A stretch of DNA of 64,000 bases from Asterella californica (taxonomy: Eukaryota; Streptophyta; Marchantiopsida; Marchantiales; Aytoniaceae), in NCBI GenBank assembly GCA_036924285.1, contig JAYKYS010000011.1:7626001-7690000 (forward strand), written 5' to 3'. The notes under the pieces are model-generated. The model was not told the origin of the DNA and did no database searches. It saw only the letters and a list, made by a program, of their open reading frames with translations. Within the stretch, counting starts at the first letter, position 1. Every line of letters starts with the position of its first letter. A program made the translations under genes and the position numbers. This document shows, piece after piece, positions 1 through 9,690 of this stretch.

Positions 1-1026
1 TCGAATTCAGGAGTTTGACAGTAGAGCAGAAATGGTCGGTGGCTGAGGCCAAGAGGGGGCTGGCGCCTCTGACATTCATACGCTTGCAATGCAAGTTCGA
101 TCACGTGCTGCACTAGCTCGTTCCTGTCCAGCAGCAGCCGAATCGGACCTGGGCTTCCCAGAACATGTACATCTACGAGCATGGACTGAGGCATCTCCTG
201 GCCGCTTGAGAAGCCGCTGCCGCTCTGTAGACGCCATGATTCCACAAGTTTAGTCCTTCACTTTTCTAGTTCATACTCTGAAGGAATCAACTAAGTGAAT
301 TATCACCTAACTGATTACTGATTCAAACATTCGTTTCACAAATGCCATCGACGTCCTGCCTACCTGTGATTTGAAGTTGAACAGATTTGTAAGAAGCCTA
401 CGATGCCGCAATTTCCTCCAAGTCGATTTACGACTCTTGTCGAGCATGTCATTGCCGTCCCCACAAAGGGCTTCGTTTCGATCAGTTTGGTGTCTATCGT
501 TATCTCTCGTGTTGGCCGTAACTGGTGAAATGGGCAATGGAAAAAGCCGCTCTGAACTGCATCTGAAGTCGTCCTCCGATGCTGAGGTCGTGTCATTGTC
601 GAACCTTTCCAGACCTACAGCACTGAGCTCGCGGCTATCATCGAGGGCTTCCCTTGAACATCCTCCTCCTCGCTCGTCGTCGGAGAAGACGGTTCTGATG
701 CACGGTATCGTTCGCTTCGATCTCCCGCTTCTGCTTCCAGATCGCGAGGAGTTGGACGTCTTTGAAGATTTCCGGGTCGATGAAGAGCTTGAACTCTTGG
801 AGGAGGTCGATGCTCTGGAGGACGTATCGCCCAAGGAACTCAAGTCGTCTGCGCTCCAGTGCGCCCTCGCTTTAGTACCCCATGATTCAATGGAACTCCT
901 TGAAGAGCTCGAAGCTCTGTTGTAATTCTCGTCAAAGGAATTCCGTGGGCCCTCATCTCTCCAGGCCGCTTTCCCTTTCGCACTCGATGAGTCGCTCCCA
1001 GCACTGGCAGCCTGCCAAGCCTTCAT
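1..1026 (-). CDS. At4g22758-like plant protein (DUF7054 family), 5' part, cut by window edge
   Basis: Two exons are visible. Exon 1 runs from the ATG at 1026 to 364 and exon 2 from 224 to the window edge; the 139-base intron has a CAG/GTAGGC donor and a CTACAG acceptor and is in phase 0. Exon 1 codes for a low-complexity region rich in Ser, Arg and Lys, with a poly-Ser tract around 730-830, and looks disordered. Exon 2 begins the folded domain: MLVDVHVLGSPGPIRLLL, then a segment ending near VIELALQAYE. This matches the start of the ubiquitin-like DUF7054 domain in plant At4g22758-like proteins; the family has no established biochemical role that I know of. The frame stays open upstream to a stop at 1108-1110, so the true start could lie in an earlier exon; I chose the first ATG. 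The rest of the domain and the stop lie outside the window. Confidence 0.72.
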
Positions 1027-1110
1027 CCCCTTATCTTCCGAATCAGAGACTGTCAAACTTGGGATTGTGCTTAAGTAATTCTTATGAAACTCGAGACAGG
1101 ACTTCAACTA

Positions 1111-2689
1111 CAACAAGTCGGTATGACCTCAATTCACACTCTCAGATATGTTCGTGCTTCGGATCTTGGGACGACTAAATCTTGCTTTCTGCTGTCTATG
1201 GGTTCAACTGTTTCTCCGTCTTCCGGTTAGACCCAGCAATTCTTACACCCAGCTTCCGGGGTGCAATTCATAATTCAATATATACCTTAAACACATGAAA
1301 CCACGACAGAGCAGCAGCGGTCGTGTCTTGCGGCTAGTTACTTGGGCACTGATTACTTGGATTTGGGCAAGTTCAATTGGGCAAGTTTCTACACATGTCG
1401 AGTTTCACCTTTTCGACCCATCGACGAAAGCGGGAGCTGCACTAGACGATGCTCTGCATGCAAGCCAGCCGCGGACTTGCCAGGGAGCATAATATTCGAG
1501 GAAAAGTTATGCTCCAAGCTGACATAAGCTCAAACCACCTCTACGATGACGGAAAGGAAGCAATAGTTGAACTCTATGCCACACGCGTCAAAAACCCTTT
1601 CGCGGCTGATCATTTGGTCGCGATCGTCCAAAGTGGTCGAGCGGGCCTCCACGGGATTTTGTCTTCGAATGCTCTGAGTCTTGGATGCAGTTACTGCAAG
1701 TTTGTGTGCTCCGACTCCCAACTCCCGCTGGACCCCTCTTTGACTCTCTACACGCGGCTAGTTCACAGCAGTCGAGAATCGAGATACCTTTTGTTGCTAT
1801 GCTAACGAAGGGAGGATTGTTTTGTCGTGTTAGAAGACAGTTAAGAAGGGGAGGGACGAAGAGCATCGCCAGACCCCGTTCCAAACCGGGATGTAGTTGC
1901 CTGTCTTCTTTGAAACCTCTGTAGTGCTACTTGCGTCTTATCTTTCTCCTTCGATGAAGGTATAGCCTGAACTTTAGTGTTATGACTTTCGTTACTTTCC
2001 AAAAGTTATCGATGTGTTGTACCAAATCTATCGGAGAAGTCTGAGGAAAAGTCTACTTCTTAGTGTAATTTTCGTGAGTTTCCCGACAACAGGCTACGAT
2101 TTCATTTTCTTCATTTTCTTCAGTTTCTTTCATTTTTCATTTTTCATTTTGCTGGGAATTTATTTTTAATACAAAATTTCTTACACGCCCGCTTGAACGG
2201 TTAGCAGCACAATAAACTCGATAGATATACAGTGAAAGAATGACGTTTATGTATGACGTCACAGGGAAAAGAGCAAAAGAACGAGGACCGTGCGATGGAC
2301 GTAGAATGTGTACTTTTGGGCTCCAGTCATGCGTTTCCATTCAAGACACATGATCGTGCAGTATGTAACATCCATCTTTCGCAGAAATATGCATTCGATG
2401 TAAACGAAGGAGGGACACTACGGAAACGAATAGATAGGTTGCAAAGACTCCAACGAAGAGATCTACATCGTCCTCGTACACTCCACGTCGATGCCAGAGG
2501 TTGACATGGCGGTACTCCTCAGTCTGGAGTCTGTAAGAGGCCCGATTGAGTAACGTCTTTGGCGTTGGGGCCCAATCAGGTCTAAGAATGGCGCAAGGGT
2601 CTGGTCAACTAATTCATTGTGTAGTTATATGTCGTTTGTGAAACTGGAGATGAAGAGGAGAGTTTTTTGTCACCTAAATATGCATGCAA
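1111..2689. other. Intergenic, no gene recognised; contains a T/C-rich simple repeat
   Basis: Only short overlapping open frames on both strands are present, with no recognisable protein motif. A low-complexity tract of repeated TTCATTTTC-like units lies at about 2099-2150. The stretch may include the promoter of the minus-strand At4g22758-like gene, but no clear promoter element could be picked out. Confidence 0.5.
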
Positions 2690-3035
2690 ACTGAACTCTG
2701 AGAATTTGTGTTCTCCTTTTGTTATCGGAGAATTATATAAGTATTAAATAAAAAATATATACTAAATAGATATAAATAATTAAAATATTCTATAGACGTT
2801 ATTTATTAGCCCATGCCTGGAAACATGAAGAGAGCAGGCAAAAACTCATAAATGTAGACTGGATTTTCGCGCTTTCGAAGATACAAGTCCGGGTTACTCT
2901 ACTCATGAATACATAATTTTAATCAGGTGTTTAATTTAATACTTAACCTTTCCTACCGGAAGGGTTAAGTATTAATTAAACGGACATGCATTTCTTTCTC
3001 TTCCGAACTCAAAAGAGTGTGACTATGCATGCTTA
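2690..3035 (+). repeat. Dispersed double-hairpin repeat, copy 1
   Basis: First of four related copies in the window. It has an AT-rich left part (from TATAAGTATTAAATAAAAAA), a middle part with CATGCCTGGAAACATG and ACAAGTCC, then two inverted repeats. Hairpin 1 pairs 2929-2948 with 2963-2981 (one bulged base). Hairpin 2 is weaker: CATGCAT at 2985-2991 with ATGCATG at 3025-3031, plus an inner CTCTT/AAGAG pair. The left part and middle match copy 4 at 16941-17285 block for block. Strand is arbitrary. No protein frame is visible, so this is a non-coding or non-autonomous element of unknown class. Confidence 0.7.
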
Positions 3036-4381
3036 TAAAAATATTCTGTCATATTAGAGAGAGGGATTGTAGAATCCAAAAGAAAACAAAGGAGATTTAT
3101 TTGCTTGTCTTTTTTGAAACCACATATGCAAGAAGAGAAAAGTTATGGCTAGTTGTTGTTATGTGTTAGAATAGTTATTTATCAATTGTGAAATTCGAAC
3201 AAAAAGTCACTTTAGATCTGGATAAATCGCTAACCATAGCCTTGCAATTCTAGTCCAAGCTTAGCTATTTCTTCTTTTCATTCGTTGAAGCTATAGTGTG
3301 AACTAGTGCTAGGAGAGTTTCAGTTTTTAGTGTTATCATTGCTGTTATTGTTCAAATATTTCCTATTCTAAAGTAAATGTAAGAAATTTCTCCGAGAAAT
3401 GTTTACTTTTCAATGTAACTTACTATTTTGATTAGGTTTAGGGTTGGGATTGTCATGTAGCGTATTTTGTTATATTACGGGACGGTTAAGTAGAGAAAAG
3501 GACGGAGAGAGTCGTTGTGAAACCTGAAAAAGAGTTTAGATCCTGATAAATCATGACACACATAGTCTTTGTTCTAGTTCTATCCAAAATTTCTCTATTT
3601 TCATTACAAAATTTCAAAAGTTTATGTGATCAGACCCCATAACGAATGTCGAACTTGGTCAGACTCTTCTTATAAGTCTTTACTTGATAAGACCTCTCAC
3701 CTGGAAATGCCAATCATACATGTCACTTTGCCTAGTCAGGAATACATGTTAGAAAAAAAAGCTATGCATACATAGAGAGAAGTCAACCAGCAACCAGTCT
3801 TTTTCTACATAACTGCTCCTGCCAAAAAACATGTCAAGTCTCAACTTTCTCAGATTGTAACTAAGCAACATGATCTTTATGTTTTGCAACTCCAAGTCAA
3901 AGGTTTTATAGCTGGAAACTTTAAGAGGTCTGATTAAATTTGAAATTCATTATGAATGTCTGATGAAATAAATCTCTGCAAATTTTCTTGAGCATTTACG
4001 GGAATGCTTAACGAAGCGATAAATACGTTAGATACACATATAGAACTACGTTTATCACATTCTGCATGAATACAGAAATTTGCTTGATAACACCCCAATA
4101 CACACGTTGAGGTTGATCACACCTCTCTTAATGATGTATTATTTGTTCACATCTCTGACTGGTTAGCGACAATAAAACCAATCACTCCGTTTGTCTTTTT
4201 TCATTTTACTACTTTTGACTATAACTATGTACCCCTGCCTTCCAAATCGTCTAACAATTTAATACACGTTAGACAATACATGCTCATAGAGACGATGTGT
4301 GCAGTCTGAAATATCACTAACATAACAAAGTGACTGGTTTTGCAATCTAAAACCATTAATGAGTGTGATCAAATCACACAT
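3036..4381. other. AT-rich intergenic stretch, nothing recognised
   Basis: No open frame over 60 codons, no RNA gene and no obvious repeat boundary. Scattered short phrases such as GATCAGACC and GGTCAGACTC recur, and may be traces of old repeats. Confidence 0.5.
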
Positions 4382-5112
4382 CTTTAAAGCCCGAGTTTGA
4401 CTACAAGTGCTCCTAGTGACGCATAAGATCTTATTTTACGGGTTTGTTTTCAAAGAATTGAGAAATTTAACCGTTAAGTAAAAATTAGTTTTGGTGATTA
4501 CGTATTCATCCCAATTTGGAATCTGTGAAACGAACGATCAACATGAAGCTATTCACCAGCTTTACAAGTTATGATTCATCTTGAAACAGACTACAGAGTA
4601 TGAGATACTGAGAGAGAAATATTAAAATGAAGAAGATTCCTTTTTGCTCCAAGCAACCCTGAAATCTTTCGGGGGTTCTTGGAGCAAAAAGGAATCTTTT
4701 TTCTAGACTCAAAATACACTGGGAAGAAAAAAGAATATTCAGTTTCATGCTCTTATACTCAAAATCAAAGTTTAAAACCCGAGTATGACTACAAGAGCTC
4801 CGGTTGACCCGGAAGACTTTATTTTATGAATTTGTTTTCAGAGAAACTGAGAAATTTAACCGTTATGCAGAAAATGATTTGGTAGCTATGTCTTCATTCT
4901 AACTTGGAATCTGTAGAATAAAGAATCAACTTAAAGCTAATCACCAGCTTTGCAAATTTTGATTCATCTGGTAACAAACTATTGAGTCTTGACAGAGAAA
5001 TGTTACGCTAAAGATTTCGAGGTTTTTTGGAGTAAAAAAGAATCTTTTCTTAATACTCAAGATATACGGGGAAGAACAAATGAATAATCTCTTGCATGCT
5101 TATGTACTCGTA
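4382..5112. repeat. Two-copy tandem direct repeat, period about 390 bases
   Basis: The first copy starts near AAGCCCGAGTTTGACTACAAG (4386) and the second near ACCCGAGTATGACTACAAG (4777). Both then share GAGAAATTTAACCGTTA, a TTGGAATCTGT block, CACCAGCTTT and ATTCATCT in the same order and spacing, ending with a shared GGGAAGAA...TGCTTAT(A/G)TACTC tail. Copies are diverged by point changes and small indels. The first copy carries an extra perfect inverted repeat (4633-4698) whose left arm has no counterpart in the second. Confidence 0.8.
4633..4698. repeat. Perfect 21-bp inverted repeat (hairpin)
   Basis: The left arm at 4633-4653 begins AAGATTCCTTTTTGC and the right arm at 4678-4698 is its exact reverse complement, around a 24-base loop. 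It lies at the end of the first unit of the tandem repeat; the second unit has only right-arm-like sequence (near 5027-5048), so the inverted copy was probably added after the duplication. Confidence 0.85.
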
Positions 5113-5384
5113 CTCGGGGTTTAAGAGGGTGTGATCAAGCTCAACGTACCTCCTAGGGGTGTGATGAAGCAAATTTCTGGCATGTTTAACACACGACGTG
5201 AAACAGTAAATAAGTTACCGAGATGGTTTAGTGGGTGGAGATGCTCTTAGATCCGATAAATAGCTGAAGTATAGGCCCGCAAAGAGCGTAGCTCCTAGTT
5301 TTATCGAGTCAACCTGGTGGATGAACACTCTGCAGCGACTGCGCTACTATAGTTAGTAGGATAAACAGTAGATAATCTAAACCG

Positions 5385-5583
5385 AAGATCGATAGCTGAG
5401 TTTGTTGAGTCTCAGATCTCTAAGCGAAAGATCTGGAGTTAAAACCCTCCTGCTTCCTGTTGGAGGTGTAAGAAATCGTTGTATGTGTAATCTGATCCGG
5501 ATACTCTGTGGTTACCCACAAAGGACAGTCCGATGCTCCCTTGAAGAGATAAAGCGGATTGATAACACTTTTACCTTTTATTA
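5385..5583 (+). mobile_element. tRNA-derived SINE, family A, copy 1
   Basis: A tRNA-like head starts GATCGATAGCTGAGTTTGTTG with a recognisable A box (TAGCTGAG). The B box is degraded (GAGTTAAAACCC). A tRNA-unrelated body follows with GTGGTTACCCACAAAGGACAG and GATAAAGCGGA, and the tail is rich in ACTTTTA. The same order of blocks is found at 12925-13128, where the B box is intact (GGGTTCAAATCC). Two copies with a common head, body and tail make a SINE much more likely than a tRNA gene. Clear target-site duplications were not found. Confidence 0.78.
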
Positions 5584-6157
5584 GCTGATACCGGATATAC
5601 CCGTAAGTTCTAACGGATCGCGGGACCCGCTTACCCCGCTCGCTGCGGCTGGTAGCGCAGTGCCGCTGTCTTTGTACACCTTGGCGAGAGATTTAGTGAA
5701 TTTGCTAACTGATTTTCATTGCGAACAGATATAAACCGGTAGAGTTCGGTCACATATACGAAGAGATCATGGATTTGACCGGCTAAAGCTCGACCGAGAC
5801 CGCTAGAAAACGAATGGAGATTCAACAAGTAAACCTTAGTTCCCGGAGGCAAGGTCTAGTTCTTTACTTTCTTGACCTGCTTATTTTGTCCTCTTGCAGT
5901 TGGCGGCTTGGATAGAATGACCTCGTTAGTTTTGTACATCTGTTCATATCAGGTTCCTGTTTGGAAAGTATCCAGCCAGCACTGTACATCAACTGCCACT
6001 CCACAAGTCAATAGTGTAGGTGGAGACCGAAGCGGAACAAGAGCCGGCAAGCCGCGGGGTACGATGAAATGCTTGGTGGACGGTGGACCAGCATCAGCAG
6101 AGCCAATTGTTAACTGTAGATCACCTTGCAAATCACTTCCCTTATGCTGCTTACTCC
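5584..6157. other. Intergenic, no gene recognised
   Basis: Short open frames exist on both strands (for example a stretch around 5949-6251, minus) but they run into the SINE at 6158-6352 and show no family motif. I regard them as chance frames. Confidence 0.45.
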
Positions 6158-6352
6158 GCGTGTCCAATGTTTCATTTTTTTTGTTTGGATTTGTTTTTTG
6201 GCCTCTTTTCGCTGTGGAGCTTTCTGCAGCCGTATGCTGCTGCCCTTGCACAGCATGAGTCCCCCGCCAGGGGGACTCGACCCCACACCACTCGGGCTAC
6301 AGACCGATGGGGTAGCCCACAAGCTATTGTTTGTTGGCGTGTCTAATGTTCC
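6158..6352 (-). mobile_element. Second type of tRNA-like SINE with target-site duplications
   Basis: Read on the minus strand, the element has an A box-like GTAGCCCGAGTGGT and a B box GGTCGAGTCCC, then a GC-rich body and an A-rich tail (AAAAAACAAATCC, then AAAAAAAA). It is flanked by direct repeats of 16 bases that match at 14: GCGTGTCCAATGTTTC at 6158-6173, directly after the tail, and GCGTGTCTAATGTTCC at 6337-6352, at the head side. Head with internal polymerase III boxes, A-rich tail and flanking duplications are the hallmarks of a SINE insertion. The body is only about 163 bases. It shares no obvious sequence with family A. Confidence 0.75.
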
Positions 6353-6620
6353 TGATTGGACGCGTGCCCATCTGTACGGGTTCGGCATCGCTAATTCCAA
6401 GAAAACGATTCTGGATAAGTTGATGGACTTTTATGGACTATGGGCTAAATCAACACATTATGAAGTTATGAGTACGTGTCAAAGTCAAGAGAAAAGATTA
6501 TCTAATCGGAAGGAAAATATACAGTCGTGGATATGTATGGCCACAGTTTTATTTTAATTTTTTTAAATATATATTACTCTGGGTTAAAACTCACTGTTAA
6601 AGTTAAATGATAAGTATATA

Positions 6621-6662
6621 TTCAGCACGTGTATCTACGGGCATGTAGATACACGTGGTGAA
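6621..6662. repeat. Near-perfect 18-bp inverted repeat
   Basis: The arm 6621-6638 (TTCAGCACGTGTATCTAC) pairs with 6645-6662 at 17 of 18 positions around a 6-base loop. The surroundings are AT-rich intergenic DNA. It is unrelated in sequence to the other hairpins. Confidence 0.8.
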
Positions 6663-6859
6663 TCTACAGGCACCTACACAGATGATTGGAGAAAACATCT
6701 GAATCCTAGTGGCCGAAGTCTTAACACTCAGATTCGTTCGTTAGCACTGTCCGATTAAGTTATTTTTATATTTTAAATAAAACCGGACGAGGCAGGGAGT
6801 AACTTTATTCCCCGATTAAAATAAAAGAGGTTTCTCCTCTTGTACATAATATCTTTCCC

Positions 6860-7195
6860 CACGGCCTTGTACAGTGAATTTCATTTTCTCTTATCAGAAT
6901 ATGTGTAAGTGTTATAAAAATATATTCTTATAAGCTATTATTAAAAATTAGATAATTTTATAAATATTATATATTATCTGTCCCGGAGTAGCCAACTCAT
7001 CCGAAGAAAATCCATACGTGAAGAGCGGACTAGTGCATTACTGGGGTATAAGTCCGGAGCCCTAATTATTATATCGCGCCGTTTGCCGAGGACATTAATT
7101 AATATTCTAACCTTTCTCATCGGAAGGTTTAGAATATTAATTAACCTACACCTCATGTACACTTCAATGTACATGAGATGAATATCCTCCTTCCT
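6860..7195 (+). repeat. Dispersed double-hairpin repeat, copy 2
   Basis: It shows the same architecture as copies 1, 3 and 4: an AT-rich left part (TAAGTGTTATAAAAATAT), a middle part ending in TATAAGTCCGG, then hairpin 1 and hairpin 2. Hairpin 1 pairs 7095-7114 with 7124-7144, with one extra T. Hairpin 2 has perfect 10-bp arms, CTCATGTACA (7152-7161) with TGTACATGAG (7168-7177). The stem sequences differ from the other copies while the pairing is kept. Confidence 0.68.
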
Positions 7196-7201
7196 CCACA
7201 T

Positions 7202-7510
7202 ATTGGTGGCTTTCCCTTTCTGGATACCCCTACTGGATTTGAATTGAACTTTACTTCTATTCTGAATATATTCTCCTCTTTGTTTATCCTATTGGTACAA
7301 ACATGCATCTTCTCCTCTTGGCACAAGTAGGTCGACATTCTTTCAACCGCAGCCGTTCAGTGGCTTCCCCTTTCTGGGTACTCCTACGGTGTTTGAATTG
7401 AGTTTTATTTCTATTCTTAATATATTCTCCTCTTTGTTAATCCTACTGGTGCAAACGAGCATCTTGTCCTTGCACATATAGGTCCACATTCTTTCAACAA
7501 GAGCCGTTAT
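7202..7510. repeat. Two-copy tandem direct repeat, period about 155 bases
   Basis: The unit beginning GGTGGCTTTCCCTTTCTGG is repeated as AGTGGCTTCCCCTTTCTGG. The copies (about 7204-7355 and 7358-7510) share TTTGAATTGA, AATATATTCTCCTCTTTGTT, CTACTGGTGCAAAC-like text and CATTCTTTCAAC, and both end in AGCCGTT. Divergence is moderate. No coding role is apparent. Confidence 0.8.
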
Positions 7511-7858
7511 CGTGCCATTATGATTTTTGTACGTGAAAATTATCTAGGAATACGTTGAGTACATGAGACTGTGGAAATATCATGTGCGAGAGAGTGAGAG
7601 ATAGACAAACAAGAGAACAAGACGAGAGATGTATCCAAACCTCACTTTATATATACATTTTGCTATGTATCACAAAACCGAGATGAGCATACTAGAACAA
7701 CTTCTAGTCAGTCCCTAAATCCAATCTTGAGACAAGAAATGTCATTTGAAGGACAAGAGAAACATCTCTTTGCTATCAGTTAGCTTCACAACAGCCTACC
7801 CGAACTCTCTATGTACAACAGTCGCACCCGTAACAGCGTTATTGCATCGCTGCTGCTA

Positions 7859-8090
7859 AGTATATCACTAGCCCAGATGGTTAAATCACTCTAATCCAAA
7901 TGAGGGTTGAGAGTGCAGCCCACGTAGCTAAAGATACACGAAACATAACTCATATCCAAATCCAAATACTCAACGTCTGCACTGCTCACTATATTACTAG
8001 CTCAATGGTCAGATCCTCTAATCCAAATGAGGGTCGAGAATGCAGCCCAAGTGGCTAGCGGTATAGCGAAGATCACCATGAATGTCAAAG
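7859..8090. repeat. Two-copy tandem direct repeat, period about 129 bases
   Basis: TATATCACTAGCCCAGATGG...CTAATCCAAATGAGGGTTGAGAGTGCAGCCCA (from 7861) recurs as TATATTACTAGCTCAATGG...CTAATCCAAATGAGGGTCGAGAATGCAGCCCA (from 7990). The AATCCAAATGAGGG core is identical in both. Confidence 0.75.
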
Positions 8091-9094
8091 TATCCGCCCA
8101 ACCCGTAGTAAAAAAGCTGAAGAACTTCGATCTGGAGACTTCTTCTTTTTGTCGAACAGTCTTTTAAAACATGTAAGGTCATTCCTCTTGACTCCGTAGG
8201 CTCTAAGAACCGTAAGATCCGACACCCAACACCCAAGATATGAAAAATAATCTGTCGCAATGACAGAAATCTCAAAACCTCCTCGTTGCGTCTAAATCTG
8301 TGCACACCGTCCAAACAAATTATCTGATCTATGATCCGTCTTCCTTGGTAGGTATATCTGGCTATCCTTAACACAATGAGACTCCAAACAAGTCATTTGG
8401 AGCTCCTCTCACAGAACCACACGAGAAATTTGATCGCAGGAAGTAAAAAACTAACGTAAATCGACCTCTTGCGACTCAAATTCGCTCGTCACACCCAAAT
8501 CAATAATCCGATCCATATACGTTCTTTTTTATCTTTGATTGCATGAACATCAAGAACGATGAGCTTGGCCACAGATTGCCAAGAACAGTCCAACCTCATG
8601 TCGCAAGTAACCAAAAATCTGAAAATACCTCCTTGCGGGTCAATATCTCTATGAACTCGCGAACCGTCCGATCAAAATCAGTATCGTCTTTAATTTCTTA
8701 TGGAACTCAGTGCTGTGATCTCGATGGATCCAAGGACTGCAAGTTTGGACTCAAAAATGGTTCGAAAAGTCTAATTTATTTTCACAAGTAACTAATCCTC
8801 CCTCCATTAGTCTCAACTTCACACAAATCCCAACCCTCGATCCTCTTCTCCACGAATCGTCTGATCCAATTAGTAACCTGCACACTCTTGAATCTGATGA
8901 CGCCTTGCGCATTTGCGTCAAGTTCACCAATCTCGCAAAATCTCGTAGGTTCAAGCTAACTCCTTAGCACTGTCAATCACAGTGCGTATGTCTCTGAAAA
9001 ATCCAACCTAAGTTGACATGTTGCCAGAAATCCTCCATGAAAGAATAATAACTGAACCTCCAAAAAACTCATTGACGAATGTCTTATATGTTTG
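8091..9094. other. Intergenic, only unrecognised short open frames
   Basis: A minus-strand frame at 8018-8374 (118 codons) and a plus-strand frame at 8543-8791 are open, but neither shows a motif or a plausible splice context and one overlaps a tandem repeat. Phrases such as CAAATCTGTGCACACCGTCC and ATCTCTATGAACTCGCGAACCGTCC recur loosely, so this may be old repeat sequence. No function is assigned. Confidence 0.4.
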
Positions 9095-9098
9095 TGAA

Positions 9099-9690
9099 AT
9101 AATAAAGTTGTTATTATCCATTGTAAATAACAAACTATTGTTATTTTCCATCCATCACCGACGATACACCCATAAATGATACATGTTGCTATTTAATGTG
9201 TACCATCGGTGATCTGTTGCGCCGGTGATCTACGAACTGGTGATCTATAAATAACAACCTGTTGTGTTATCCATGTTTGCCAACATTGTATCCATCGGTG
9301 GTCATCTCCAAATAACAAATTTGCTGTTATTTGTTGTTTTCATATTACGTGCGTGAGTGCATCCATGCTACAAAGCTTTCAGTCGTATGTATGGGTACGG
9401 ACTCGTGATGAGCACATGTAACTTGGAGATTAAGGAGATACACAATCGTAGTAGAAAGCAAGAAAGAAGGAACAACACATTCTCGTTGCCCTGCAGCTAA
9501 AAGATGGGAGGTGGATGCACTGTCGGGTGATCAACTGTCAGCTGTCAGGCTCGCCAGCGGTCCTTCTTCGTAAATAACAACTTGTTGTTAATTGTCACAC
9601 ACAACAGCGAACTGTTTGGTGATATGTAAATAACATTATTGTTATTTCCATGTTCCACCGTCGGTCCGGCGGTTTTTCGATCCACCACCT
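9099..9690. repeat. Cluster of five or six AAATAACAA/TTGTTATTT palindromic modules
   Basis: Short inverted repeats built on AAATAACA...TGTTATTT occur at about 9125-9146, 9249-9270, 9310-9332, 9572-9590 and 9628-9647, with a weaker one at 9099-9117. Several are preceded by GGTGATCT or GGTGATAT and followed by TCCAT, with CCATCGGTG or ACCGTCGGT nearby. The recurring module is about 'GGTGATCTnTAAATAACAA-loop-TTGTTATTTCCAT'. No protein frame accompanies it. Confidence 0.7.

Noticed and set aside
371..925. 184-codon plus-strand frame with many Leu and Glu
   Set aside because: It starts with TTG and is the antisense of the Ser-rich first exon of the At4g22758-like gene.
1530..1924. Overlapping frames on both strands around 1.5-1.9 kb
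   Set aside because: No motif, no splice context, several frames of similar length over the same bases.
5385..5460. Possible tRNA gene on the plus strand
   Set aside because: The tRNA-like head is degraded and is followed by the same unrelated body as a second copy at 12925, so it is a SINE.
6258..6320. Possible tRNA gene on the minus strand
   Set aside because: Internal boxes are present but no cloverleaf can be drawn, and the element is framed by target-site duplications.
7800..8100. CRISPR-like short repeats
   Set aside because: Only two copies of a long, diverged tandem unit; no regular spacers, and the genome is eukaryotic.
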